From the NCBI GenBank assembly GCA_014859965.1, contig JACZKQ010000131.1, positions 1 through 64,000 on the forward strand: DNA of 64,000 nucleotides, written 5' to 3'. Below are positions 34,198 to 42,600 of the stretch, piece after piece. Under the pieces are notes generated by a model. That model did no database searches, was not told the origin of the DNA, and saw nothing but the letters and a program-made list of their open reading frames with translations. The DNA comes from Phycisphaerae bacterium (GTDB taxonomy: Bacteria; Planctomycetota; Phycisphaerae; Sedimentisphaerales; Anaerohalosphaeraceae). A program made the translations under genes and the position numbers. Position 1 is the stretch's first letter, and every line of letters starts with the position of its first letter.

Positions 34198-35232
34198 TCA
34201 TCCTTTCGCAAATACATCGTCCAACAGGATTGCTCGATTATCGTCGATCCAGCGGCATTTGCGAAGTATCATTTTCAAAAAATCCAGGCCGGACAAATGC
34301 CCGAAATAGCCGGTCGCCGCAATCGGCGTCACGGCCTCCGCGACCAGTATCTCAACCATCAAATCCGGAAGCGACCGCAGCATGGCCTCCTCCAGGGGCC
34401 GCCTGTTGATATAGCCCGAAACAAACGCCCGCAGCTTCTCCCGATCCAGATGGTCCGGCCATTCCGCGGGATTGGCTCGTCCGCCCACAATCGAAAACTG
34501 AAGTGTTCCGTTGGCCACATCCGTCACCATGGGCGCCATCTTCGCCGAGTCGAAATCCAGCACGCACGTCACCTTGCCCTCGGCAAACAGCATGTTTCCC
34601 GGGTGCCAGTCGCCGTGTACGATCTGGTGCGGCCAGGCATTGAATCCCAAACCATTGACGCAGCCGCTCGCCGCGTTGTAAAAAGCGGACAGTGCCGAAG
34701 CACATGCGCCCCAGCCTTTCCCCGGTGTGTGGGGGCCTTGTTCGGATCCGATCGTCCGCAAGTGGCTGCGCACCGAAAACGAATCATGATAGGTCAGCTT
34801 CAACGGCTGCCACCCGCAGGCAAAATCGTCGAAGTACTCGTGCATACGCGCCAACTGCCGCCCCGCGTCGCGCACCGCCTCGACCGATCCGTCGAAACGC
34901 GAACCGGGCACAAAATGAAAAAGCTCGTACGTGTGTCCGTCGAGGCGCAGCACCGTCGTATTATCGTGCGTCGCCGCCAGAGGCGAAACCGCAAAACCCT
35001 TCTTCTGCAGAAAGGTTTGAATGCTGTGCGCAAAAGCCACGTGATACATGTCGTCCTTGCCCCGCGCCCGCCGCTTCAGCACAAACGTGCCTCGTTCCGT
35101 CACCAGGATTTTCTTGGGCGAGCGTCGGTTGCCCGTGGCCAGAGTATGTGTCTCCTGAACGCGGCCGAGGTTGTACTGAGCCAGGACACGCTCCAGTTCC
35201 TCCCCCGTAAAATGTGCGCCACCCCGCGACAT
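34198..35232 (-). CDS. Aminoglycoside phosphotransferase-like (APH/CHK) kinase
   Basis: A 344-residue soluble kinase of the APH fold. The catalytic loop is IVHGDWHPGNMLF (Asp as base, Asn for Mg) and the metal-binding DFD is in CVLDFDSAK. An N-terminal lysine for ATP is in GTFVLKRRARG. Most chromosomal members phosphorylate small metabolites (choline, homoserine, sugars) rather than antibiotics, so I would not call it a resistance gene. It is followed directly by a TetR regulator. Substrate unknown. Confidence 0.8.
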   Translation of the reverse strand: MSRGGAHFTGEELERVLAQYNLGRVQETHTLATGNRRSPKKILVTERGTFVLKRRARGKDDMYHVAFAHSIQTFLQKKGFAVSPLAATHDNTTVLRLDGHTYELFHFVPGSRFDGSVEAVRDAGRQLARMHEYFDDFACGWQPLKLTYHDSFSVRSHLRTIGSEQGPHTPGKGWGACASALSAFYNAASGCVNGLGFNAWPHQIVHGDWHPGNMLFAEGKVTCVLDFDSAKMAPMVTDVANGTLQFSIVGGRANPAEWPDHLDREKLRAFVSGYINRRPLEEAMLRSLPDLMVEILVAEAVTPIAATGYFGHLSGLDFLKMILRKCRWIDDNRAILLDDVFAKG

Positions 35233-35327
35233 ACGAACTCATTCAAAACGTCGTGTGAATAAAGAGAAAAGCCACGGCCTGGCCGATCCTTCTTCCCCCC
35301 GGGTCGCGGCCCGGCAATCCTGCGCGC

Positions 35328-36572
35328 TCACCCTTCCGTTCGAAACAGGGCAAAGAACAAAGCCAGCGTCAGCACCGCCATCAGCGCCCCCATGATGACC
35401 ATCACCACGCGATACCGCGTCACCGTCTCCTCCGTGTAAGACCGCGCCTCCCCCGAGAACGGCGTATCGACCGCGATGCCCTGCTCCAGTTGTTCAAGCG
35501 CGTCCAGATTGAACTTGCGCCGCGCACGCAGCGGCGGTCGGCCTTCACGCACCGACTCCAGGTCCACCAGCACCTCCTCCATGTTGCTGTAACGATCCTG
35601 CTTATTCTTGGCCATCATTACTTCGATGACTTCCGCAACCCCCTGCGAAAGCGCGGTGTTCAAATGGTCCGGAGGCGTCAGCGGCTCCTTCAAATGCTTC
35701 TTCATCACTTCCGCCGGCGTAGACGCCTCGAACGGCACCCGCCCCGTAACCATGTGATAGAACGTCGCGCCCAGCGCGTAAATGTCCGCACGCCCGTCGA
35801 TATTCACCTCGCCGCGAATCTGCTCCGGCGCAATGTAATAGGGCGTGCCAAACGCCTTGCCTTGCTCGTTCTTGGCCGCCTCCACGTCCGACGTTTCCCG
35901 CGCCAGCCCCATATCCGCCAGCTTAACCACGCCTTCTTTGTTAATCATCACGTTCTTTGGCTTCACGTCCCGGTGAATCATGCCGTGGGCGTGTGCATGA
36001 GCCAGCGCATTGGCAAGCTGAATGGCGATCTGGAGCGCCTCTGCCTCGTCGAAGACCTTCCCCTTGGAAAGATCGTCGTACAGCGTTTTCCCTTCAACGT
36101 ATTCCATCACGAAGTAGTATACGCCGGCCGCTTCCCCCACGTCGATCGCCTGCACGATGTTGTTGTGGTTCAGCTTCGCCGCAATCCGGCCTTCTTTGAA
36201 GAAACGGGTGATGTAGTCCGACTTCTCCGTGAAGCGGCGAGGCAGAACCTTAACGGCGACTGTTCGGTCAAGGCTCAACTGCTTGGCCTTATACACCACC
36301 GCCATCGCCCCCGAGCCCAACTTGCCAGACACTTTGTAGCCCGGAATTTTCCCTGCGGCGTCCTTGCTGTCCTTGATATTGTCTTTCAGACGTGACGCCT
36401 GCGTCGCCGTGATAAAACCGTATTCCTGCAGAAGCTGCTCCACGGTCGCCGCTTCGTTGGATCGGACGCGCTGACGCACTTCCTTATGGCAGCGCTGCAG
36501 TTCCTCCTCCGTACACAATCGCTGCTCAACGGCCGTACGCCCGAATAAGGTGTCTTGACTGGTTTCACTCAC
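35328..36572 (-). CDS. Membrane-anchored Ser/Thr protein kinase (PknB/Hanks type)
   Basis: A 414-residue protein starting with GTG. Residues 1-70 are an unrecognised helical region. The kinase domain (about 76-330) shows the glycine loop GKLGSGAMAVVYKA, VAVKVL with the ATP lysine, catalytic HRDVKPKNVMI, a DMG variant of the DFG motif (ADMGLARE), the GTPYYIAPEQ activation segment and DIYALGATFYHM. A single transmembrane helix near the end (YRVVMVIMGALMAVLTLALFFALF region, about 388-411) is followed by only a few residues, so there is no outer sensor domain. It overlaps the end of the radical SAM gene by 8 nt, so the two are likely cotranscribed. Confidence 0.9.
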   Translation of the reverse strand: MSETSQDTLFGRTAVEQRLCTEEELQRCHKEVRQRVRSNEAATVEQLLQEYGFITATQASRLKDNIKDSKDAAGKIPGYKVSGKLGSGAMAVVYKAKQLSLDRTVAVKVLPRRFTEKSDYITRFFKEGRIAAKLNHNNIVQAIDVGEAAGVYYFVMEYVEGKTLYDDLSKGKVFDEAEALQIAIQLANALAHAHAHGMIHRDVKPKNVMINKEGVVKLADMGLARETSDVEAAKNEQGKAFGTPYYIAPEQIRGEVNIDGRADIYALGATFYHMVTGRVPFEASTPAEVMKKHLKEPLTPPDHLNTALSQGVAEVIEVMMAKNKQDRYSNMEEVLVDLESVREGRPPLRARRKFNLDALEQLEQGIAVDTPFSGEARSYTEETVTRYRVVMVIMGALMAVLTLALFFALFRTEG

Positions 36573-37713
36573 ACGTCAATCTCCGTTTGTCCGACGCGCG
36601 CCGCCCGAAACACTCGCCGGGGCCAATTATCATTTCATATCGGCCATTGTCAAAGAAAAATTCCCGGACACTGGTGCAAAGATGGCATTTGCCGGCAAAA
36701 TATGCCGCGGGTGCGTAGCCCCGAGCCTCCGCCGCACGCATAAGTCCGTATGGCCCTTCTGTACTTAACGTCCTTACGACATCAACTTGCAGGGGATCGA
36801 AATCCCTCCATATCGCCTCCAGCGGCTTGTGGGCCGCATTGCCGACAATAATACCGCTGCACAACCCGCTGAACACGTTTCCAAACGGGTCGACGTGGAT
36901 TCCCTTGGCCGACAGAAAACTGTTCAGGCAAGCGACTCCTTCGAACGCGTCGGGCCGTTTGTCTGCCAAAAGAGCCGCCAACGCCCCCGCCGCCCGACCG
37001 GTGAAACGGCACGGAAAATCACTTACCGCCGCCCGATAGTATGTCTCGGGCGACGCCGGAGGCGACAACCTCACAGGCTCCTGTAAATACTTTTCCCACC
37101 GAACCAGCACCCGCGCCGGCCCCAACAGTTCCCTGGCTGTCTCAACCAATCGTCTCACGCAGCCCTCGTCGATATATTCGGCATGAAACGCATCCCAACT
37201 GATCTTGAGCCGCTCCATGCCCCGGTCGCTCAAGAACCCGAGTTGCTCCCGGATGATCTCGCGGTTTGTCGCCCAGAACCCGTTGGTCTCAATGGTATCC
37301 GGCCCCCGCAGGCCGCTCCGCTGCGCCGCCTCCACAATCGCCGCAAGCCGGTCGAAATACAAAAAAGGTTCGCCGCCCGTCAGGTGAACCCGGGCGCCGG
37401 CCCCGCCGAGTTGCTCCAGCGACTCCCATGTCCTCATCGCCATATCCACCGACATCAGCCCGCCGGCTTCCGGGCCGCAGTTGTAGTAGCAGAATGCGCA
37501 CGACGCCGGGCACCGATACGTCAGCATAAGGCCGGCATAACGCCACACCTTCAGCTTCGCCGCATCCGGGCGCACCGTACGGTTATACATGTTGTCACTG
37601 ATTTCGGTCATTATTTCCTGGTAATCGCCGGGAAAGCCGGCCGCGACGAAGCCATACATCCGTCCCATCTGCAGATGCGAGTTCGTGTTATATCGGCCGA
37701 CCTCGCCTCTCAT
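36565..37713 (-). CDS. Radical SAM protein with SPASM-like C-terminal cysteines
   Basis: About 382 residues. LTYRCPASCAFCYYNC (near residue 65) supplies the CxxxCxxC motif of the radical SAM 4Fe-4S cluster, followed by HLTGGEPFLYFDRL for SAM binding. Further cysteines near the C-terminus (ACLNSFLSAKGIHVDPFGNVFSGLCSG and GKCHLCTSV) look like an auxiliary cluster of the SPASM/twitch sort, found in peptide-modifying enzymes and sulfatase maturases. The start is uncertain: 37713 was chosen, 37764 is possible, and no good Shine-Dalgarno site is seen. It overlaps the kinase gene. No precursor peptide gene was recognised beside it. Confidence 0.8.
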   Translation of the reverse strand: MRGEVGRYNTNSHLQMGRMYGFVAAGFPGDYQEIMTEISDNMYNRTVRPDAAKLKVWRYAGLMLTYRCPASCAFCYYNCGPEAGGLMSVDMAMRTWESLEQLGGAGARVHLTGGEPFLYFDRLAAIVEAAQRSGLRGPDTIETNGFWATNREIIREQLGFLSDRGMERLKISWDAFHAEYIDEGCVRRLVETARELLGPARVLVRWEKYLQEPVRLSPPASPETYYRAAVSDFPCRFTGRAAGALAALLADKRPDAFEGVACLNSFLSAKGIHVDPFGNVFSGLCSGIIVGNAAHKPLEAIWRDFDPLQVDVVRTLSTEGPYGLMRAAEARGYAPAAYFAGKCHLCTSVREFFFDNGRYEMIIGPGECFGRRASDKRRLTCE

Positions 37714-38028
37714 TTTAGCACGCGGCCCCTTCTTTGTGCGGTCCCCGCCGAAAAAAACGCGCAATTCTTATAAATTTTTCCGGGCCCGCCAAATGCCAGC
37801 TAATCTGGCAGCGCGGATATTATTGGACGCATTCGGCCGCCTCGCCGGCGGCTTCTCGCAACATACTACATGGTGTGCCCGTCGCCATGCACCAGCCGTT
37901 ATACGGTAGGTCGTGCTGTTGCGACCGATACACCAGACACGTCCTTTGCCATTCAAGGAAAAATCTCCGCCCACCCGATATCGAACATAACGGATATCAC
38001 TGTTATTGGACACTAACGGAGTGAGTTC
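37714..38028. other. Intergenic region without a recognised gene
   Basis: About 315 bases between the divergent radical SAM gene and the 49-residue gene. It has short inverted repeats, for example GATATC twice around 37977-37998 and CCAG/CTGG near 37797-37808. No full promoter pair or RNA fold convinced me. Confidence 0.4.
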
Positions 38029-38178
38029 ATGAGCAAGCGGGAAATCATTGACTGTATCATGGAAATCAACAGAGGAGCACGGCCCGAGTTCTTGGCGCAA
38101 TTTCCCGTCGAAGAGTTGGACCTGTATTTAGAGCATCTCATGGAAGTCGACCTCGAGGATATCGCACTCTGTGCGTGA
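38029..38178 (+). CDS. Small hypothetical protein (49 residues)
   Basis: ATG at 38029 with GGAG (38018-38021) 7 nt ahead opens a 49-residue frame: MSKREIIDCIMEINRGARPE, then FLAQFPVEELDLYLEHLMEV and an acidic tail ending in CA. The sequence is rich in Glu, Leu and Ile with helical spacing and no signal peptide, and looks like a true small cytoplasmic protein rather than a chance frame. It is shorter than usual gene-calling limits. The pattern (REIID..MEINR..A+PEFLAQF, then a helix) reminds me of small proteins in related genomes, but I cannot name a family. Confidence 0.6.
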   Translation: MSKREIIDCIMEINRGARPEFLAQFPVEELDLYLEHLMEVDLEDIALCA

Positions 38179-38190
38179 CCCTCGGGGCCA

Positions 38191-38277
38191 CGACCCCCGC
38201 TTGCCGGTGACGCTGCCGGCGCAACAACATTTCTCAAGGAAACATGCACCACCCAGTGATCGACCCCCGCTTGTCGG
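38191..38277. repeat. Two short direct repeats
   Basis: A 17-mer starting CGACCCCCGCTTG occurs at 38191-38207 and again, with one mismatch, at 38261-38277, 70 bases apart, between the 49-residue gene and the end of the CvpA-like gene. Confidence 0.5.
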
Positions 38278-38321
38278 GCTCTGAAAAACGAGCAAATCGC
38301 CCTGAAGCCCAGGCCACCGGA

Positions 38322-39503
38322 CTAACTGTTTGGATCGCGGGGCCGCCCGGCCCCGGCGCTGCTGCTCGTGTCGCTGGTCCCGCTGTCTCCGTTCGAGGCG
38401 CCGCCTTCCAGTGCCGCTTCGGCTTCTGCGCTCGCCGGCTCCACGCCGCCGACGCTCACAACCACGTTGTCCTTGAATTCCAGAAGCACCGGAGTCATGC
38501 CTGACGGAATCTGAAAAGCAAGATCCACGTGAGCACGGTTACCCGTGCCGAAATCATCTTTGCTCAGCGTAAGTACTTCATCGAGTGTGTGCGTCATCAG
38601 CACGCGTCCGTTCATCACGCCCGTAAGCGGCTTGCCCTGCCCCTGGGGGGCCGAACGCCTCGAAACGACCCGTCCTTCCGGATAGAACGCCGTACCTGAG
38701 CCTCGCGTGTTACTCTCTCCTCCTTTACACACAAGCCGCACCTGGCCCGGCATAAACGATACGTCGCCCTTTGCATTGGCGGCGCCGCCCTGCTTAATGC
38801 CGCCGCGCTTCACTTCCATCCGCACCACGGTCAGGTTCTCGTTCTCGCCGTCCAAACGCCGCAGGCCCTTCTTGGGAACACTGATTGAATCCTTGCCCGC
38901 GACGCGATCAACGCCGCTCCTTGCCTTGTAGCCGTTTAAGTGAAGCTGGTCTAAGAAGCCGGTATGATACACCGCAAAGCTCTTGCTCGAACTCAGGCTG
39001 CCCTTGCTCATCCAACTGAACAGACCGCTCACCAGACCGTCGGCGCTGATCAGCGGCTTCTTGGCCGAACGTATTTCGCTGATCGCCGTCTGCCCGTCGC
39101 CGAATCGCGGATAAGGATACTTCGGCGAGGCCGGCATCATCGCCAGGGTGATCAGGAAAACCCCCGAAATGATCAGCCCCGTCGCCAGCCCGCACACCAC
39201 TGCGGTTGCCTGCGTAGCCACCGCTCCGAAATCCGCATCCGGGTCCCAGAGAACATCCGTCAGCACCCGAAACACCGCGAAGCTCAAAACGAACAGTATG
39301 AAAAAGATCCCCGACTGGGCCCACTGTCCCCCGTACCCCTTGCCGATCAGCAATCCGGCCAGCGGCTCGTAATAGCTGAACGCAAGCACGAACCCGAATA
39401 TCGAAGCCATCATCGTGCCGAAGGAGGTCATGGCTTTGTTCTTGAGATAAAATTGAGCCACCGTTAAAAGAACGATGATGACGATTACTAACAGTGCCAG
39501 CAT
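38322..39503 (-). CDS. CvpA-family membrane protein with C-terminal extension
   Basis: A 393-residue protein; GGAGG lies 5 nt before the ATG. Residues 1-150 have four hydrophobic segments in the pattern of CvpA (colicin V production) proteins, with FGFVLAFSYYEPLAGLL and CGLATGLIISGVFLITLAMM. CvpA proteins are usually about 160 residues; here some 240 more follow. That extension is polar, contains a beta-rich part (about 230-375, ending VDLAFQIPSGMTPVLLEFKDNVVVSV) and finishes with a Ser/Gly/Ala-rich tail. It probably lies outside the membrane. The gene ends a unit with pilT and a GspE-like gene, so a link to envelope assembly is plausible. Exact role unknown. Confidence 0.65.
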   Translation of the reverse strand: MLALLVIVIIVLLTVAQFYLKNKAMTSFGTMMASIFGFVLAFSYYEPLAGLLIGKGYGGQWAQSGIFFILFVLSFAVFRVLTDVLWDPDADFGAVATQATAVVCGLATGLIISGVFLITLAMMPASPKYPYPRFGDGQTAISEIRSAKKPLISADGLVSGLFSWMSKGSLSSSKSFAVYHTGFLDQLHLNGYKARSGVDRVAGKDSISVPKKGLRRLDGENENLTVVRMEVKRGGIKQGGAANAKGDVSFMPGQVRLVCKGGESNTRGSGTAFYPEGRVVSRRSAPQGQGKPLTGVMNGRVLMTHTLDEVLTLSKDDFGTGNRAHVDLAFQIPSGMTPVLLEFKDNVVVSVGGVEPASAEAEAALEGGASNGDSGTSDTSSSAGAGRPRDPNS

Positions 39504-39532
39504 GGCGCCTCCGCGTTATACAACTCGCATGA

Positions 39533-41212
39533 CTACGACGTCTTGTTCTGTGGTTTCGTTTTTGGCGAAAACATCCGTATCACTTCATTGATCGACGTGA
39601 CCCCCTGGGCCACCTTCTTGATCGCCTGCTCCTGCAGATACAGCATCCCCGCGCGCCGGAATTGCGAAGAGATCTCCTGGACCGACTTGGCCTCGCGGAT
39701 TACCGTGCGCAGCGCCTCGTTCATTATCACGGTCTCGAAGATCGCCGTCCGTCCGTAGAAGCCGGTTCCCTGGCACTTCTCGCAAACGATCGGCTTGCCG
39801 TGTTTGTCGTATTCGATCTCGCCCGGACGATACAGCACTTTGATTTTATCCGCCGGAATATTGAACTTCTTGAACAAATCCTGGTTCGGCTGATAAGCCT
39901 GCTTGCAATCGTCGCACAGCTTGCGCACCAGGCGCTGATTGCTCAGCCCCAGAAGCGTACCCGCGATGGTGTCCTTGTTCTTCACGAGGTTCAGCCACTT
40001 GCCCAGCGCCTGCATCGTGCTGTCGGCTTCCAGTGTCACGTAAACAATCCGACCGTCCTTGGCCGCCGCGCACGCCAGCGTCGCGCACTGGGCGTCCTCG
40101 CAATCCGCCACGCCTATGATGTCCGGCCCCATCCGAAGAATCGACTGCAGCCGCTTGGCGTACGTCGTCGTCCCCGTATCGCTCAGTGTAAACTTGTGCT
40201 GCGTGATGTTCTGGAGTTCCGCCGCCGGCTCCTTCTCCAGCGTATTGATGTTGTTCATGAACGGATCGTGATTGCGAAGGAATGCATACATGCTGGACGT
40301 CACCCCGGTCTTCTTCGGGCCCGATACGATGAACAATCCATTCGGTTGTTCCCGCAGCGATGCGATGGCCTCCACCTGGGACGTTGTCAGGCCCAGTTCG
40401 TCCAGCTTCATCAGGGTGTATTCCTGCCTTCGCGACAGCTTCAACTGTTCCCCCGCCGTCGACCCCGCCGTGAAAATGTCCCAGCCCAGTTTCTGCCTGG
40501 TTTCCTCCTGCACCACATCGAACCGGCCCTTCTGCGGTTTGCGCCGCTCCTCCGTATCCATGTCGCCCAGATGCTTGAGAAAGTGAATAAAATACTCCAT
40601 CTCCTCCCGGCTGCGCGGCGTCTGCTTGGTCCCCAGCCCGTCCACGAAATACGTCACGCTGTAATCCTGCGCAGTCGGCTGAAACAGAATATCGCTGGCG
40701 CGGCGCCATAGTGTATCTTCCATGATCTCGCACGTCGTGCCGAACCCGAACGCTTCCGGGCTCTTCGGCGTCGGAAGCGGCACCTCGTTGCCGTTGGCCG
40801 TATACAGCACCAGCCCGCGGCTTGCCTTGCTCAACTTTTTGTTCTCATTGACGAACATCCCCCGCAGGTGTTCCGCGGTGAGCACTTTCTCGAAATCCGC
40901 TACGCGCGCGTTGCGGTGCATCACGTACGCCATCGCCGCCGCACCCACCGCAATCAAGTAGATCAGCAGGCCGATCACAAACAGCGGCGCCGCCAGCCAC
41001 AGCAGCATCGCGCCCGCCCCCGTTCCGAAGACGACCAGCGTCCACGACTCCACACGCGTTCGCACCGCCTTGGCGTCCTTGTGCACCCACTTGACCAGCG
41101 GCATCCACGCAAAGAACAGCCCGACCACAACCACGAACTTTATTATGGAAATGTAACCGCCGTAACCGGCGGCAGCGATTATACTCGGCATGAAATACTC
41201 CATCTGCATCAC
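39533..41212 (-). CDS. Membrane-anchored GspE/PilB-like protein with degenerate ATPase motifs
   Basis: A 559-residue protein. Two or three membrane segments (about 20-40 and 58-98) precede a GspE/PilB-like region. The Walker A site reads SGPKKTGVTSS (297-307): the lysine of GKT is Val304. The Walker B stretch reads GPDIIGVADCED (362-373) where active enzymes have DPDIIMIGEIRD, so Glu is Asp370. The His box TLHAN is TLEAD. The tetracysteine zinc motif of GspE/PilB is kept (Cys433, 436, 477, 480), as is GRTAIFE. It starts 9 nt after pilT ends. I infer a pseudo-ATPase that may act as membrane partner of the PilT-like ATPase. Active GspE proteins have no such membrane anchor. Confidence 0.75.
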   Translation of the reverse strand: MMQMEYFMPSIIAAAGYGGYISIIKFVVVVGLFFAWMPLVKWVHKDAKAVRTRVESWTLVVFGTGAGAMLLWLAAPLFVIGLLIYLIAVGAAAMAYVMHRNARVADFEKVLTAEHLRGMFVNENKKLSKASRGLVLYTANGNEVPLPTPKSPEAFGFGTTCEIMEDTLWRRASDILFQPTAQDYSVTYFVDGLGTKQTPRSREEMEYFIHFLKHLGDMDTEERRKPQKGRFDVVQEETRQKLGWDIFTAGSTAGEQLKLSRRQEYTLMKLDELGLTTSQVEAIASLREQPNGLFIVSGPKKTGVTSSMYAFLRNHDPFMNNINTLEKEPAAELQNITQHKFTLSDTGTTTYAKRLQSILRMGPDIIGVADCEDAQCATLACAAAKDGRIVYVTLEADSTMQALGKWLNLVKNKDTIAGTLLGLSNQRLVRKLCDDCKQAYQPNQDLFKKFNIPADKIKVLYRPGEIEYDKHGKPIVCEKCQGTGFYGRTAIFETVIMNEALRTVIREAKSVQEISSQFRRAGMLYLQEQAIKKVAQGVTSINEVIRMFSPKTKPQNKTS

Positions 41213-41221
41213 TCACGTCAT

Positions 41222-42355
41222 TTACAAAATGCCGCTCGCCGACGTTCGAATACCCTTCAGCGCCATCTTCAGTTCTTCCACGTTCGGCGCATACTGCAGC
41301 GCCACTTTCAGATCGATCGACTCTTCTATCACCAGCTTGCGCAGGCTCTCCGTGAAGTCCTGCATCCCTTCTCCTTCGCCCGCCCGGATCGCCGACGGAA
41401 TGTCGCCCTCCCGCTCCTCCGAGATCAGCTTCCTGATAATCGGCGTACGGATCAGAATCTCGATCGCCGGCACCCGCCTGGCGTTCTCTTTGATCCCCGG
41501 GAGCAACTGCTGGCTGATCACCGCCCGGATCGTCAGCGCAAACGTCTGACGCGCCAGGTCGCGCTCGTCCTGCGGGAACAAGTCCAGTATGCGCTGAATC
41601 GTCTGCGAGGCGTTGTTCGCGTGCAGCGTACCGAACACCAGGTGCCCCGTTTCCGCCGCCCGCATCGCCGCCGTCAGCGTCTCGTTGTCGCGCATCTCAC
41701 CTACCAGCACCACGTCCGGATCCTGCCGCATCAGCGAACGCAGCGCATCGTCATAATTCGGAACGTCAATCCCGATCTCACGCTGCGACACGATCGCCTT
41801 GTCGTCTACGTGCAGAAACTCGATCGGGTCCTCGATCGTCACGATGTGGCAGGCGCGTGTCTTGTTGATGTGATCCACCATCGACGCGATCGTCGTGCTC
41901 TTGCCGCAGCCCGTCGGCCCCGTAACCAGGATCAGTCCGTCATGCACCTCGGAGATCTTCTCCACGATCGGCGGCAAATGAAGCGATTCAAATGCCGGGA
42001 TATTTCCGCTGATGTGGCGGGCCGCCATACTCACGCAGCCCCGCTGACGAAAAGCATTGATACGAAACCGATCCATTTTGCCGACCTGGTACGCAAAATC
42101 GAGCGCTCCGTTCTCCAGAAAAAAATCCTTCTGTGCGGGACTCATCAACTCGAAAATAAGCTCCTCGGCGCGGGCTTCCGTCAGGATCTCCCCCGTCGTA
42201 CTCTTCAGTTTGCTGTGAATGCGCATCTTCGGGGGCATCCCGACCTTTAAGTGCAGGTCGCTGGCCCCGGCCTTGATTGCAGCCCGAAACCACTTCTCAA
42301 CCTCCGGTGTATGGTCCTCACTTGTGTGACGATCCAGTGGTTGCACCTTGGACAT
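41222..42355 (-). CDS. pilT: PilT-like twitching motility ATPase
   Basis: A 377-residue hexameric-type secretion ATPase. All functional parts are present: ASDLHLKVGMPPKMRI near the start, Walker A TGPTGCGKST (145-154), Asp box TIEDPIEF, Walker B DPDVVLVGEMRD with Glu220, His box GTLHAN (242-247) and the AIRAGEGEGMQDFTESL C-terminal segment (PilT has an AIRxxxxxGMQ motif here). It would drive retraction of a type IV pilus or pilus-like fibre. It heads the pilT, GspE-like and CvpA-like unit behind a very good promoter. No pilin or pilC gene is in the window. Confidence 0.88.
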   Translation of the reverse strand: MSKVQPLDRHTSEDHTPEVEKWFRAAIKAGASDLHLKVGMPPKMRIHSKLKSTTGEILTEARAEELIFELMSPAQKDFFLENGALDFAYQVGKMDRFRINAFRQRGCVSMAARHISGNIPAFESLHLPPIVEKISEVHDGLILVTGPTGCGKSTTIASMVDHINKTRACHIVTIEDPIEFLHVDDKAIVSQREIGIDVPNYDDALRSLMRQDPDVVLVGEMRDNETLTAAMRAAETGHLVFGTLHANNASQTIQRILDLFPQDERDLARQTFALTIRAVISQQLLPGIKENARRVPAIEILIRTPIIRKLISEEREGDIPSAIRAGEGEGMQDFTESLRKLVIEESIDLKVALQYAPNVEELKMALKGIRTSASGIL

Positions 42356-42460
42356 TATTGACTCCTTACTTCCGGATACTCACTACCTCAAGCGGCAAGC
42401 TTCAACGGCTGCACCCTCGCATCGAAAAAACCACCCGAAAACGGTTAAAACGAGCACTGA

Positions 42461-42490
42461 ATTATACCTTAGCCAGGCCGCTTCTGTCAA
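42461..42490 (-). promoter_or_regulatory. Consensus sigma70 promoter of the pilT unit
   Basis: On the minus strand TTGACA (42490-42485), 18-nt spacer, TATAAT (42466-42461). Both hexamers are perfect. The leader would be about 100 nt. Confidence 0.75.
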
Positions 42491-42600
42491 CTGCGATCTT
42501 CGCCACATTGCCCCCTTTGACCGAATTTTTCCCATTATGGGACCCCGCGGGCAAAATGGAGAAGATGTTCGCAAGAAGACCTGGCGCCCCTGCAGCCCAA

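Noticed and set aside
34198-35232. Antibiotic resistance kinase (aminoglycoside phosphotransferase)
   Set aside because: The APH fold is shared by many metabolite kinases and nothing around it suggests resistance or mobility.
37714-38028. Riboswitch or RNA gene in the gap before the 49-residue gene
   Set aside because: Only scattered short inverted repeats; no promoter or terminator pair and no known aptamer signature.
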